Source: an uncultured Mesonia sp.
GTDB taxonomy: Bacteria > Bacteroidota > Bacteroidia > Flavobacteriales > Flavobacteriaceae
NCBI GenBank assembly: GCA_947499595.1
Contig: CANMOY010000010.1
Location: forward strand, 29,435 to 93,434
DNA: 64,000 bases
Reading direction: 5' to 3'
Part shown: positions 26,709 to 36,310 of the stretch, in pieces
Numbering within the stretch: position 1 is the first letter of the stretch
How the letters are laid out: each line of letters begins with the position of its first letter
The notes under the pieces: generated by a model
Seen by the model: the letters and a program-made list of their open reading frames with translations, nothing else
Database searches by the model: none
Told to the model about the DNA's origin: nothing
Translations under genes and position numbers: made by a program

Positions 26709-27643
26709 TGCAGTTTCCTAAGCCTTACACTTTGGCGCAAATAGCTTCTATTTTAGACATAGAGTTTTTGGGCGATGCGGAATTTCCAATTACCGGTATC
26801 AACGAAATTCACGTTGTTACTCCGGGTGATATTGTTTTTGTAGATCACCCTAAATACTATGATAAAGCATTGCAATCTCAAGCTAGTGTGGTTTTAATAA
26901 ATAAAAAAGTAGACTGCCCAGCAGGTAAGGCGCTGTTGATCTCTAAAGATCCTTTTACAGATTTTAATCGCTTAACCCAACACTTTAAGCCTTTTCAAAA
27001 ATCATACGATTCGGTAAGTAAAACCGCCAAAATAGGAAATAATACCATTATCCAACCTAATGTTTTTATAGGTAATCATGTAAAAATTGGCTCTAACTGT
27101 ATAATTCACAGTAATGTGAGTATTTATGATCATACCATAATTGGCGACAACGTAGAAATTCACGCTAACACAGTGCTGGGAGCCGCAGCTTTTTATTATA
27201 AAAATAGACCAGAAGGTTTTGATCAACTTTTATCGGGTGGTCGGGTTGTCATAGAAAACGATGTACATATTGGAGCATCTTGTACCATAGATCGAGGTGT
27301 ATCTGGAGATACTATAATTCAACAAGGTGCTAAATTAGATAACCAAGTGCACGTAGGTCACGATACCCAAATAGGTAGGAAGTGCCTTATTGCCAGTCAA
27401 ACTGGTATAGCCGGTTGTGTGGTGATAGAAGATGAGGTTACCCTATGGGGCCAAGTTGGTGTGAAAAGCGATGTGGTGATTAAAAAGAAAGCTGTTGTGA
27501 TGGCGCAATCAGGTGTAGGTAAAAACCTAGAAGCGGGTAAAAGTTATTTCGGTTCCCCAGCAAAGGAAACAAGAACAGCTTATCGAGAAATGGCAGCATT
27601 AAAAGATTTATCAAGCCCAAAAAAAGCAAAATCCAATGAGTAA
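26708..27643 (+). CDS. LpxD-like N-acyltransferase paralogue
   Basis: A second LpxD-family protein (311 aa). The N-terminal uridine-binding-like domain and hexapeptide repeats are kept, and the catalytic-region His is retained in LDNQVHVGHDTQIG. Compared with the true LpxD 2.8 kb upstream it lacks about 30 residues and has a distinct insertion, FYYKNRPEGFDQLLSGG. Flavobacteriia regularly carry this paralogue behind efp. It may acylate another UDP-sugar or have a modified acyl preference; that is inference. Confidence 0.85.
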   Translation: MQFPKPYTLAQIASILDIEFLGDAEFPITGINEIHVVTPGDIVFVDHPKYYDKALQSQASVVLINKKVDCPAGKALLISKDPFTDFNRLTQHFKPFQKSYDSVSKTAKIGNNTIIQPNVFIGNHVKIGSNCIIHSNVSIYDHTIIGDNVEIHANTVLGAAAFYYKNRPEGFDQLLSGGRVVIENDVHIGASCTIDRGVSGDTIIQQGAKLDNQVHVGHDTQIGRKCLIASQTGIAGCVVIEDEVTLWGQVGVKSDVVIKKKAVVMAQSGVGKNLEAGKSYFGSPAKETRTAYREMAALKDLSSPKKAKSNE

Positions 27644-28004
27644 AAACAAAAAGCAACGTATCAAACAATTATTAGAGTCTTCTTTCTATAAAAATCCCGA
27701 TGCGATGAAAGAATTTTTAGCTCCTGAAATTAAAATAAAATGGATGAGTGCTCAAGGAACGCAGCACTTGGGGTATGAAGCCTTTCAAAATAAAATTGAG
27801 CAAATGGGCAAATCGTACGAAGAGCTTAATGCCGATTTTTCCCATTTAATTGAAGAAGAAGATACTGTAGCGGGTAAATTTACTTTTTGGATGACTACCA
27901 TCGAGAATCCAGATGAGGTAGATCCCGTAGCTACCTTCATGTTATTAGCAAGATTTGAGCAGGATTTGGTAACCGAGTTAGAGTTGATGAGTGTTTTAAA
28001 TTAA
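27636..28004 (+). CDS. NTF2-like (SnoaL-type) protein
   Basis: A 122-aa single-domain protein with the cone-shaped NTF2 pattern: N-terminal helix (RIKQLLESSFYKNPDAMKEFL), then strands KIKWMSAQGTQ and VAGKFTFWMTTIE and ATFMLLARFEQDLVTELELMS. No catalytic residues can be named. It overlaps the LpxD paralogue by 8 bp and ends the lipid A transcript. Confidence 0.75.
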   Translation: MSKNKKQRIKQLLESSFYKNPDAMKEFLAPEIKIKWMSAQGTQHLGYEAFQNKIEQMGKSYEELNADFSHLIEEEDTVAGKFTFWMTTIENPDEVDPVATFMLLARFEQDLVTELELMSVLN

Positions 28005-28074
28005 TTGATTCATAGGCTGTATAATCAGTCCTTTAAAAAGAAGTCATTTTCTTTTAGAGTTTCAAGTAAAAAGT

Positions 28075-28082
28075 TAAATTTG
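28075..28082 (+). promoter_or_regulatory. Promoter -7 element TAAATTTG before sucD
   Basis: Exact TAnnTTTG match 26 bp before the ATG; no TTG at 19-bp spacing. Confidence 0.45.
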
Positions 28083-28108
28083 CAAGACAATAAATTCAAG
28101 AACAAATT

Positions 28109-28981
28109 ATGAGTGTTTTAGTAAATAAGAATTCAAATATAATCGTACAAGGTTTTACTGGAAGTGAAGGTACTTTCCACGCCGAACAAATGATAGAATA
28201 TGGTACCAATGTAGTAGGAGGAGTTACTCCTGGTAAAGGAGGGCAAAAGCACTTGGGTAAGCCAGTATTCAATACAGTTGCTGAAGCGGTAAAAGAAGTG
28301 AATGCAGATACCAGTATTATTTTTGTACCGCCGGCATTTGCAGCCGATGCTATTATGGAGGCAGCCGATGCAGGAATTAAGGTAATTATTACTATAACCG
28401 AAGGGATCCCTGTAGCCGATATGATTAAGGCTTCAGATTATATCAAAGATAAAGATTGTAGACTTATTGGTCCTAACTGCCCAGGAGTTATCACTCCAGG
28501 TGAGGCCAAAGTGGGTATAATGCCAGGTTTTGTTTTTAAACCAGGAAATGTAGGGATTGTTTCAAAATCAGGTACTTTAACCTATGAGGCAGCAGACCAA
28601 GTGGTAAAAGAAGGTTTAGGTATTACTACTGCAATTGGTATTGGAGGAGACCCTATCATTGGAACTACCACCAAAGAAGCGGTAGAATTATTGATTAATG
28701 ATGAAGACACCAAATGTGTGGTAATGATTGGTGAGATTGGTGGTCAATTAGAAGCCGATGCAGCAAAATGGTACAAAGCTAGCGGTTCTAAAAAACCAAT
28801 CGTAGGTTTTATTGCCGGAGAAACTGCTCCAGCAGGAAGAACAATGGGTCACGCAGGTGCCATAGTAGGAGGTAGTGAAGACACTGCTCAAGCTAAGAAG
28901 AAAATTATGAGAGAATGCGGGATTCACGTAGTAGATTCACCAGCAGAAATCGGTAAAAAAGTAGCCGAAGTAATGGGCTAA
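28109..28981 (+). CDS. sucD: Succinyl-CoA synthetase alpha subunit
   Basis: Alpha subunit of succinate-CoA ligase in the TCA cycle. The CoA-binding N-terminus has [18 protein letters not shown], the middle has [20 protein letters not shown], and the phospho-histidine loop is [13 protein letters not shown]. 290 aa, normal. The beta subunit gene (sucC) is not adjacent, which is common in this phylum. Own promoter and terminator make it monocistronic. Confidence 0.97.
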   Translation: MSVLVNKNSNIIVQGFTGSEGTFHAEQMIEYGTNVVGGVTPGKGGQKHLGKPVFNTVAEAVKEVNADTSIIFVPPAFAADAIMEAADAGIKVIITITEGIPVADMIKASDYIKDKDCRLIGPNCPGVITPGEAKVGIMPGFVFKPGNVGIVSKSGTLTYEAADQVVKEGLGITTAIGIGGDPIIGTTTKEAVELLINDEDTKCVVMIGEIGGQLEADAAKWYKASGSKKPIVGFIAGETAPAGRTMGHAGAIVGGSEDTAQAKKKIMRECGIHVVDSPAEIGKKVAEVMG

Positions 28982-29002
28982 TTTTTAACTGAAATAAAGA
29001 AT

Positions 29003-29035
29003 AAACCCTGCTTAAAACAAAGCGGGGTTTTTTTA
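29003..29035 (+). terminator. Rho-independent terminator after sucD
   Basis: Stem AAACCCTGCTT / AAGCGGGGTTT (one G-T pair) with a six-base loop and a T run. Confidence 0.85.
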
Positions 29036-29065
29036 TTGAAAAACTTAAATAGATTATTATATTTG
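29036..29065 (+). promoter_or_regulatory. Promoter TTG-N19-TATATTTG before fabG
   Basis: Complete match to the Bacteroidota vegetative promoter: TTG at 29036-29038, exactly 19 bp, then TATATTTG at 29058-29065. It starts directly after the sucD terminator and sits 57 bp before the chosen fabG ATG. Confidence 0.75.
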
Positions 29066-29121
29066 AGCAAAGTATTTTATTGCTCAAGGCTAAATACTTA
29101 GATAAATCAAACTTAAAAAGC

Positions 29122-29868
29122 ATGAAATTATTAGCAGGTAAAAACGCAATTGTTACAGGAGCAAGTCGTGGTATAGGTAAAGGTATTGCCTTAGCCTTTG
29201 CTCAACAAGGCGCCAATGTAGCTTTCACCTATAGCTCATCAAAACAAGCAGCCGAAGAACTCGAAAAAGAATTACAAAGTTTAGGTGTAAAAGCCAAGGC
29301 TTACCAAAGTAATGCAGCCAATTTTGAAGAAGCTCAAAAACTGGTAGAGCAAGTTAATGAAGAATTTGATAGTATAGACATTCTTGTTAACAATGCAGGT
29401 ATTACTAAAGATAATCTGCTCATGCGTATGAGCGAGGCAGATTTTGATAAGGTGATTGAGGTGAACCTAAAGTCTATTTTTAATATGACCAAAGCGGTAC
29501 AACGTACTATGTTGAAACAACGAAAAGGAAGTATCATCAATATGAGTTCTGTAGTAGGTGTGAAAGGAAATGCTGGTCAAGCTAATTACGCAGCTTCTAA
29601 AGCAGGAATGATTGGTTTCTCGAAATCTATAGCCCTTGAGTTAGGAAGCAGAAATATTCGTAGTAATGTGATTGCGCCTGGTTTTATTGAAACTGAAATG
29701 ACCGATAAATTAGATGAAAAGACCGTTGAGGGTTGGAGACAGGCTATACCTTTAAAAAGAGGTGGGTCACCCGAAGATATTGCAAACGCATGTGTTTTCC
29801 TTGGGTCTGATATGAGTGCATACATCACCGGACAAGTTATCAACGTTGATGGCGGGATGTTAACCTAA
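29122..29868 (+). CDS. fabG: 3-oxoacyl-[ACP] reductase
   Basis: NADPH-dependent ketoreduction step in fatty-acid elongation. 248 aa from the ATG at 29122, which gives the family start KLLAGKNAIVTGASRGIGKG; the longer frame from 29080 has no similarity. TGASRGIG is the dinucleotide motif, the catalytic Ser lies in NMSSVVG and the YxxxK pair in NYAASKAG. The tail SAYITGQVINVDGGM is typical of FabG. A Bat-like gene starts 4 bp later. Confidence 0.95.
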   Translation: MKLLAGKNAIVTGASRGIGKGIALAFAQQGANVAFTYSSSKQAAEELEKELQSLGVKAKAYQSNAANFEEAQKLVEQVNEEFDSIDILVNNAGITKDNLLMRMSEADFDKVIEVNLKSIFNMTKAVQRTMLKQRKGSIINMSSVVGVKGNAGQANYAASKAGMIGFSKSIALELGSRNIRSNVIAPGFIETEMTDKLDEKTVEGWRQAIPLKRGGSPEDIANACVFLGSDMSAYITGQVINVDGGMLT

Positions 29869-29872
29869 AAGC

Positions 29873-31903
29873 ATGAGCTTAATTACTGTATTATTTTTAG
29901 GAATAGCCGTATTGCTAAGCGCTGTAGCAGCATTGGGGTTATATTATTTTCCTAGAAAGAAAAAAAGCGTAAAACACTGGAAATATTTTAGTGTCTTACG
30001 CTTTTTTACGGTATTGGTAGGATTGATTTTACTTATCAATCCCAAGTTTGAACAAAACCAAGTTCGTGTTGAAAAACCAAACTTGGTAGTGGTTTCCGAT
30101 AATTCTAAATCGGTACGCTTTTTAAAGGGAGAAAAACAAGCAAAAAGAATTTTACAAGAAATACTTCAAGACCAAGAGATCAAAGAGGCATTTAACGTTA
30201 AATCTTTTACCTTTGATGAAGAATTGCATTTTTCTAGAACACCAGAATTTACGGGGAATGCAAGTAATCCAGGTAAGGCCTTAAAGCAACTTGCACGTTT
30301 ATACCCAGAATCCAACGCTCCACTTATTTTAATTACAGATGGCAACGCTACCCAAGGTACACCACCTGTTTATGCTGCCCGTAAATACCAAAGCGAAATA
30401 TTTCCGGTTGTGGTAGGAGACACCACCCAACACGCCGATGTATACATCGATTTGCTCAATGTGAATCCGTATGCTTTTTTAGACCAACGTTTTCCTGTAG
30501 AAATATTTGTTAACTATCAAGGAGACGCCAGTGTTCAGTCTAAATTGTTAATCAAAAAAGGTACGCGAGTGGTACATGAGACAAAGCTGAGCTTTAGCGC
30601 CGATAAGCAGGGAGAACAAGTAGAGATTATGCTGCCAGCCAAGCGTATAGGTAAACATAAATATACTACTTCTATCACTCCTTTAAATCAAGAAAAAAAC
30701 ATACAGAACAACCAAAGAGATTTTTATATTGAAGTGGTCGACCAGCAATCTAAGGTGTTAATTCTTAGCAGTTTTTTGCACCCCGATTTAGGAGCGCTTA
30801 AAAAAAGCATTAATAGCAATAAACAACGCCAAGCCCATATTAAAATAATCGATGAGCTAAAACAAGATGATTTAAGCGAATACACCAACTTTGTTCTGTA
30901 CCAACCTAATCAAAACTTTGAATGGGTATTTGATTACTTAGATAAAACTCAAAAAAATTATGTATTGATTGGGGGTACAAAAACAGACTATAATTTTCTA
31001 AATGGGATTCAGTCTTCTTTCCGGAAAGAATTAAAAATCAATCAAAATGAGGAGTTTCAAGCGCAATTGAATGAAAACTTCTCTTTGTATCAACCCAGTA
31101 AAATCAATTTTTTAGATTATCCGCCTTTGAGCGATCAATTTGGCGAAATAAGTAATTTGGGCAAGGGGCAGGCCTTATTGCAACAAAACATAAACGGGGT
31201 TGCTACACAGCAACCTGTAGTTTACTTTGTGGATAGTGGGCAACGTAGAATCGGACTTGTTTTTGGAGAGAATTTATGGCAGTGGCGTGTAAAGAATTTT
31301 GCTGATTTAGCAAATTTTGAAGCATTCGATTTGTTTATAAACGACATAATACAATTTCTAGGCGATAACAATCGCGGTGAAAGACTTAAGGTCGAAATGA
31401 AGACGATTTTTAATCAAGGCGAGCCCATTAGAATGCAAGCACAGTATGTAGATAAAAACTATCGAGAAGACGCTCAAGCTACGATAAATCTTCGAGTGGT
31501 GAAACAAGAAGATGATTCTATACAAAATTACAGTCTAAATTATGTAGATGGCAATTATGTGACCAATTTAGGAGCGCTTGCTCCTGGTTCTTATACTTTT
31601 ACCGCCCAAGTAGAGGGTGAAAATAGCTTGCAAACCGGTGATTTTGTGGTAACTGCCTTTGATATAGAAGAGCAGTTTAACCATGCGCAAGTAAGCGAAC
31701 TTAATAAGATTAGCGATACCTTGTATTACAGTGAAGATTTTTTATCTTTAAAAACAAAACTACTTCAAACAGATGTATACAAACCAGTACAACGCACGCT
31801 TACTAAAAAAGTAGAATTAATAGAATTCAAGTGGCTTTTAGCCTTGTGGGTGTTGTTGCTAAGTCTAGAATGGTTTTTAAGAAAATATAACGGATTAACT
31901 TAA
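29873..31903 (+). CDS. Large membrane protein with vWA-like domain
   Basis: A 676-aa protein with two N-terminal membrane helices (about residues 3-25 and 42-57), a long extracytoplasmic part and a final helix (WLLALWVLLLSLEWFLRKY). After the second helix VVVSDNSKSVRF and later LILITDGNATQGTPPVYAA match a von Willebrand A fold; the MIDAS motif reads DNSKS. Architecture resembles, but is not the same as, the BatA-type protein at 10.8-12.8 kb; no BatA start motif is seen. Probably an envelope assembly or stress protein. Follows fabG by 4 bp. Confidence 0.78.
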   Translation: MSLITVLFLGIAVLLSAVAALGLYYFPRKKKSVKHWKYFSVLRFFTVLVGLILLINPKFEQNQVRVEKPNLVVVSDNSKSVRFLKGEKQAKRILQEILQDQEIKEAFNVKSFTFDEELHFSRTPEFTGNASNPGKALKQLARLYPESNAPLILITDGNATQGTPPVYAARKYQSEIFPVVVGDTTQHADVYIDLLNVNPYAFLDQRFPVEIFVNYQGDASVQSKLLIKKGTRVVHETKLSFSADKQGEQVEIMLPAKRIGKHKYTTSITPLNQEKNIQNNQRDFYIEVVDQQSKVLILSSFLHPDLGALKKSINSNKQRQAHIKIIDELKQDDLSEYTNFVLYQPNQNFEWVFDYLDKTQKNYVLIGGTKTDYNFLNGIQSSFRKELKINQNEEFQAQLNENFSLYQPSKINFLDYPPLSDQFGEISNLGKGQALLQQNINGVATQQPVVYFVDSGQRRIGLVFGENLWQWRVKNFADLANFEAFDLFINDIIQFLGDNNRGERLKVEMKTIFNQGEPIRMQAQYVDKNYREDAQATINLRVVKQEDDSIQNYSLNYVDGNYVTNLGALAPGSYTFTAQVEGENSLQTGDFVVTAFDIEEQFNHAQVSELNKISDTLYYSEDFLSLKTKLLQTDVYKPVQRTLTKKVELIEFKWLLALWVLLLSLEWFLRKYNGLT

Positions 31904-31912
31904 ATATTAAAA

Positions 31913-32728
31913 ATGGAAAAATTACCTAAAATTGCTTTACCTGCTATATTTATTGGTGTAGTGGTATTAATTATTGTATTTAAATCAACGGTTACAATCG
32001 GCTCAGGAGAGGCTGGAGTGCTTTACAAAACTTTTGGCGGAGGTGTGGTTACAGATGAACCCCCGATGGGTGAAGGCTTTCACTTTGTTGCGCCGTGGAA
32101 TGATGTTTTTATTTATGAGGTGAGACAACAAGAAGTCTTCGAAAAAATGAAAGTGCTTTCTAGCAATGGATTAGAGATAAAAATTGATGCATCGGCTTGG
32201 TTTCAACCCATTTATGGAAAACTAGGTAAATTACATCAAGAAAAAGGCGAAGATTATACGCAACGTGTATTATTACCAGCTATTCGCTCTGCAGCACGTA
32301 GTGTGGTAGGTAGATATACACCAGAACAATTATATGCCTCGAAGAGAGATGCCATTCAAGAGGAAATCTACACCGAAACCGAAAACATTGTAGATGACCA
32401 ATACATACAGCTCAATGAAATTTTAGTGCGTGATGTAACTTTGCCTCCTAGTATTAAAGATGCGATTGAACGTAAATTAAAACAAGAGCAAGAATCTTTA
32501 GAGTATGAGTTTAGACTTACTAAAGCGACCAAAGAAGCCGAGCGTCAAAAAATTGAAGCGGAAGGTAAGGCGCGTGCAAATCGTATTTTAAGCGAATCCT
32601 TAACCGATAAGGTTTTACAAGAAAAAGGAATTCAAGCAACTTTAGAGTTAGCGCGTTCAAATAATGCCAAAACAGTAATTATTGGAGGTGGTGAAACCGG
32701 AATGCCAATAATTCTCAATGACAAATAA
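31913..32728 (+). CDS. Prohibitin-family (SPFH/Band 7) membrane protein
   Basis: A 271-aa protein with one N-terminal membrane helix (residues 6-25) and an SPFH domain: GSGEAGVLYKTFGGGV, then IDASAWFQPIYGKLGKLH and RSAARSVVGRYTPEQLYASKR. The C-terminal part is a long coiled coil rich in Lys/Glu/Gln. Prohibitin homologues form ring-shaped membrane scaffolds and associate with membrane proteases. Last gene of the fabG transcript; a terminator follows. Confidence 0.9.
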   Translation: MEKLPKIALPAIFIGVVVLIIVFKSTVTIGSGEAGVLYKTFGGGVVTDEPPMGEGFHFVAPWNDVFIYEVRQQEVFEKMKVLSSNGLEIKIDASAWFQPIYGKLGKLHQEKGEDYTQRVLLPAIRSAARSVVGRYTPEQLYASKRDAIQEEIYTETENIVDDQYIQLNEILVRDVTLPPSIKDAIERKLKQEQESLEYEFRLTKATKEAERQKIEAEGKARANRILSESLTDKVLQEKGIQATLELARSNNAKTVIIGGGETGMPIILNDK

Positions 32729-32746
32729 TAATAATTTTATTCAGTT

Positions 32747-32784
32747 AAAAACCTGTTTAATTTTTTTTAAACGGGTTTTTCTTT
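32747..32784 (+). terminator. Rho-independent terminator after the prohibitin-family gene
   Basis: Stem AAAAACCTGTTTAA / TTAAACGGGTTTTT with a T-only loop, closely similar in design to the murA terminator. Confidence 0.8.
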
Positions 32785-32816
32785 GTTATAATTGACCTAA
32801 AAGTAACTTTTAAATC

Positions 32817-33602
32817 ATGCAACCCCAACGCTATTATTATCTTATTAAGCTTCAGTACTTGGGTTTTAGATACCATGGTTGGCAAAAACAACCCGATGTT
32901 AATACGGTAGAACGTATGCTAGAACGCACGCTTTCATACATTTTAGATAGGGCACGGTTTAAGGTAATCGCAGCAGGCAGAACAGATGCTAAGGTTTCGG
33001 TAAACCAAACTTATGTCGAATTATTTCTTTATGAAAATGAGTTAGAATGCGACGGATTTCTAGATTTGTTGAACAAGAATCTACCACCCGACATACGCGC
33101 CTTAGGAATTGAAGAGACCACCCGTGATTTTAACATTATAAAAAATGCTAAAGTGAAGGAGTACCATTACTTTTTTGCTTTTGCTAAAAAATTTCATCCC
33201 TTTGCTGCGCCGTTTATGGCCTATGTAAAAGATGATCTGGATATTGATTTAATGGCTCAAGCAGCTAGCTTATTTGTAGGAAAGCATGATTTTAGAGCTT
33301 ATGCTTTTAGACCTAGTCCGCAAACGGTTACAACGGGAGAGATTTTTTCTTGTGAATTAGTGGAGAATGATGTGTACACAGCTAATTTTTTTCCAGAAAA
33401 AAGTTATGTCTTTAAAATTAAAGGTAGCGGTTTTAAACGGCATCAGATCAGACTTATGATGGGAGCGCTTATCGATCTAGGTAGGGGAGATGTAAACCTT
33501 GACTTTATCAAATCAACTTTAAATCCTGATAATGACATAAAACTAGAACATATTGCTCCGGCTTCTGGACTTATCTTGCATCAAGTAAAATTAAATCCGT
33601 AA
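32817..33602 (+). CDS. TruA-like tRNA pseudouridine synthase paralogue
   Basis: A 261-aa member of the TruA family, whose archetype converts U38-40 of tRNAs to pseudouridine. The first motif YLGFRYHGWQKQP is normal and the catalytic Asp57 is present in AAGRTDAKVSVNQ, but the usual GRTDxGVHA reads GRTDAKVSV, with Gly, His and Ala changed. The C-terminal GSGFKRHQIRLMMGAL matches TruA. The divergence suggests a second, specialised paralogue rather than the housekeeping enzyme; I give no symbol for that reason. Confidence 0.8.
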   Translation: MQPQRYYYLIKLQYLGFRYHGWQKQPDVNTVERMLERTLSYILDRARFKVIAAGRTDAKVSVNQTYVELFLYENELECDGFLDLLNKNLPPDIRALGIEETTRDFNIIKNAKVKEYHYFFAFAKKFHPFAAPFMAYVKDDLDIDLMAQAASLFVGKHDFRAYAFRPSPQTVTTGEIFSCELVENDVYTANFFPEKSYVFKIKGSGFKRHQIRLMMGALIDLGRGDVNLDFIKSTLNPDNDIKLEHIAPASGLILHQVKLNP

Positions 33603-33618
33603 AGCAATAGTTTATAGC

Positions 33619-34311
33619 ATGCAAAATCTCCTAAAAAAATATAGCGCAGTCTTCATTAGTTTATTGGTATTTGGCATTTTAGGGCTTTGCTATGCTTTTA
33701 TTCCGAGCTTTAAATCGGTTACCCAAGATTTGTGGGCGGCACTCTTAGCGGGCAATACCCAAGAGGTACAAAAAATTATAAGCGACTTTGGTTTTTGGGG
33801 AGCACTAATTTTAGTACTAATTATTGTTTTGCAAATGTTTTTAATCGTGGTACCTTCTTGGTTACCCATGGTGGTAGCGGCATTGGCTTATGGCTTTTTT
33901 GAAGCGGTAGCCATTTCGGTAAGCGGTGTGTTTATTGCCTCGAGTTTAGGCTATGTACTCGGATTACAAATTGGGCACCATAATATCAAACGAATTTCAG
34001 GAAAGAAAAATTATAAAAAATTAAGTTTTTGGGTAAAAGAATATGGGTTTTTAAGCGTGCTGTTGTTTCGCATTTCTCCATTTCTATCTAATGATGCCAT
34101 CAGTTTTATTGCAGGTGGAATGAAAATGAATTTTCTTAAATTCATAGGTGCTACCTTAGCTGGTATTATTCCTTTAAGTGTTGCCATTGCTTATTTCTCG
34201 AGCAGTATAGACAAGCTAAAAGAAAGTCTATATTATATTGGTGGAGCTGGTATTTTGCTTTACGGAATTTTTATTTGGTTAGATTACCGAAAAAGAAAAT
34301 CAAAAGCTTGA
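33619..34311 (+). CDS. VTT-domain (TVP38/TMEM64-type) membrane protein
   Basis: A 230-aa protein with about six membrane segments. The VTT/SNARE-associated signature is seen as VPSWLPMVVAALAYGFFEAVAIS followed by SSLGYVLGLQIG and FLSVLLFRISPFLSNDAISFIAGGMKM. Members of the DedA/VTT group act in lipid flipping and membrane homeostasis. It lies 16 bp after the TruA-like gene. Confidence 0.87.
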   Translation: MQNLLKKYSAVFISLLVFGILGLCYAFIPSFKSVTQDLWAALLAGNTQEVQKIISDFGFWGALILVLIIVLQMFLIVVPSWLPMVVAALAYGFFEAVAISVSGVFIASSLGYVLGLQIGHHNIKRISGKKNYKKLSFWVKEYGFLSVLLFRISPFLSNDAISFIAGGMKMNFLKFIGATLAGIIPLSVAIAYFSSSIDKLKESLYYIGGAGILLYGIFIWLDYRKRKSKA

Positions 34312-34326
34312 ATCCAATTAAATTAG

Positions 34327-34674
34327 TTATTCTAGAGCTTTCAAACCTTTTTCAACTTTTAAAAAGAGCCAAACGATTGTTATCGCTATAAAAGTTAAAC
34401 CAAAGACGGCAGACCAAAAAGGAGAAAATATTTCTAGTAAATCTAACGGAGCGCAAAACAAGCTTATAAGTCCTATTTGCAATATATATTTTGCCGCAAA
34501 TTGTTGCGCTTTAAGCCAGTAGATTTTACCTTTTTGAGAGCGGTAACTTTTATAACCATAAAAAGAATTGATCTTCTTAGGGGGGTATGTCCTCAACATA
34601 ATTCCGGCAAAAACCGAAATAAATCCATAACCAGCCAGCAAAATCAAAAAATGTTTATCTACTAAAACAATCAT
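34327..34674 (-). CDS. SdpI-family membrane protein
   Basis: A 115-aa protein with three membrane segments and the SdpI signature PPKKINSFYGYKSYRSQKGK followed by WLKAQQFAAK. In Bacillus SdpI gives immunity to the toxin SdpC; here no toxin gene is nearby, and most members have unknown roles. It reads leftward, convergent with the VTT gene. Confidence 0.85.
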   Translation of the reverse strand: MIVLVDKHFLILLAGYGFISVFAGIMLRTYPPKKINSFYGYKSYRSQKGKIYWLKAQQFAAKYILQIGLISLFCAPLDLLEIFSPFWSAVFGLTFIAITIVWLFLKVEKGLKALE

Positions 34675-34707
34675 TGGTTCAGTTTACTAAAGAAAAGCTG
34701 TTTCGTT

Positions 34708-35784
34708 TTACCACCAGTTTTTACGCTTAAAGTAAATTACTAATGCCAAACTTATTAAAATCATTACTCCCCAAGCATAATAGTAACCATACTCCAAATC
34801 TAGCTCGGGCATATGGTCAAAATTCATCCCGTAAATACCTGCGATGAAAGTAAGAGGTATAAAAATACTTGCCATAATGGTTAGTACCTTCATCACTTCA
34901 TTCATTTTGTTAGAAATACTACTCATATACATATCCATAAGCCCCCAAGTCATTTCTCGGTATATTTCAATATTTTCAGCTACTTGTATACCGTGGTCGT
35001 GCAAATCACGCAAGTAATTTTTTGTACGTGCTTCAATGAGTTTATGCGATCCATTTTCTAGGCGTGCAATAACTTCTTTGACGGGAAAAATAGCCTTACG
35101 CACTCTAATTATTTCACGTTTTAATTCTTGAATATCTAGCGCTGTTTGGTTGTTTACATTGTTAGTAAACAGGTTATCTTCTAAATTTTCAACTTTTTCG
35201 GCCAGTTGTTCAACCACCTCAAAATAATGATCAAGAATAGCATCGAGTAAGGCATAAGCTAGGTAATCGGTTTTAAAGGTACGCAAGCGGCCTTGTGCAT
35301 TTTGCAATCGCTCCCTTACACCATCAAAAACATCACTTTCTGCTTCTTGAAAACTAATTACATAATTTTCTCCAAAAGCAATGCTCACATGTTCTTTTAT
35401 TAAAACATCTTGTGTATCATAATACAACATTTTTACTTGTAAAAAAATATAATCTTCATACACATCAATTTTAGGCCGTTGGCGTGTATTAACAATATCT
35501 TCTAACAATAACGGGTGTAAACCAAAGTGATTTCCTAAAGATTCAATAGCTTTGGTATTATTCAAGCCATCAAAATCTATCCAAGCAATATTTTCACTGT
35601 CTTTATAAGTAAAGGCATCTTCAACCTGTGCTAACTTCTTATAAGTTAAAAAGTCTTTACTATATTCAAATACTTCTATTAGGGTATCTTGAGTTTGTTT
35701 TTCACCTACATAAACTACCTTTCCTGGTATTTGGTTTACAATTGATTTTTTACTTTTTACTTTATTCTTTCGTGATTTACGCAT
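34708..35784 (-). CDS. corA: CorA-family magnesium/cobalt transporter
   Basis: A 358-aa channel of the CorA family. The cytoplasmic N-terminal funnel includes WIDFDGLNNTKAIESLG and the long helix; the two C-terminal membrane helices flank the selectivity motif YGMNFDHMPEL (GMN). The Lys/Arg-rich start (RKSRKNKVKSKKS) and the C-terminal YFKRKNWW are typical. It follows the unknown 130-aa gene by 14 bp. Confidence 0.93.
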   Translation of the reverse strand: MRKSRKNKVKSKKSIVNQIPGKVVYVGEKQTQDTLIEVFEYSKDFLTYKKLAQVEDAFTYKDSENIAWIDFDGLNNTKAIESLGNHFGLHPLLLEDIVNTRQRPKIDVYEDYIFLQVKMLYYDTQDVLIKEHVSIAFGENYVISFQEAESDVFDGVRERLQNAQGRLRTFKTDYLAYALLDAILDHYFEVVEQLAEKVENLEDNLFTNNVNNQTALDIQELKREIIRVRKAIFPVKEVIARLENGSHKLIEARTKNYLRDLHDHGIQVAENIEIYREMTWGLMDMYMSSISNKMNEVMKVLTIMASIFIPLTFIAGIYGMNFDHMPELDLEYGYYYAWGVMILISLALVIYFKRKNWW

Positions 35785-35798
35785 AGGTTTTTAGTTTT

Positions 35799-36191
35799 TT
35801 AAGCTTCTAGTAGCTGTAGCTGATCGATTAAGCGTTGCGCGATAAGCCGGTTGATACGTTTGTTGATCTCAGATTTATTTTCCTGGTAGAAACTCAATTC
35901 CTCAAAGGTGAAAAGCGCTAGCGTGATTCCTTGTAATAATTTTCTTAGCTGATTGTCTTTGCTGATTTCATTTGAAATATACGTTGGGCGATCCTCTTTT
36001 TTTAAAATATAAAACAGGTTTTTCCTTTTGCTGATATGCATTTTAAAAACCTCTAACAGCAGCTCATTCTGGAATTTTAAAATAGGTCGTAAACAAGTGT
36101 TTTGAAAATGCTCAAGCGGATTTTGAAGGGGAGAGGTAGTTAGGTTTAAATTTGGTCTTAACTGAAAAAGTGCTTCAGATCTTGATTTCAT
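35799..36191 (-). CDS. Hypothetical protein, 130 aa
   Basis: An all-alpha-looking protein with a conserved-looking core (CLRPILKFQNELLLEVFKMHISKRKNLFYILKKEDRPTYI kept in mind as a Lys-rich helix pair) and no signal peptide, membrane segment or catalytic motif. It precedes corA by 14 bp in the same direction and is likely on the same transcript. Function unknown. Confidence 0.65.
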   Translation of the reverse strand: MKSRSEALFQLRPNLNLTTSPLQNPLEHFQNTCLRPILKFQNELLLEVFKMHISKRKNLFYILKKEDRPTYISNEISKDNQLRKLLQGITLALFTFEELSFYQENKSEINKRINRLIAQRLIDQLQLLEA

Positions 36192-36310
36192 AACAGATAA
36201 AACTAGTTTTTAATAAAAATACAGAAAATGCCTAGAGCTACACGTTAAAATCATCTTAATAAAAAATTGAATTCTACTCCAGATGCTTATTTTTAACCTA
36301 AAATGAAACT

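Noticed and set aside
34327..34674. SdpI protein as part of a toxin-immunity locus
   Set aside because: No SdpC-like toxin or SdpR-type regulator is encoded nearby.
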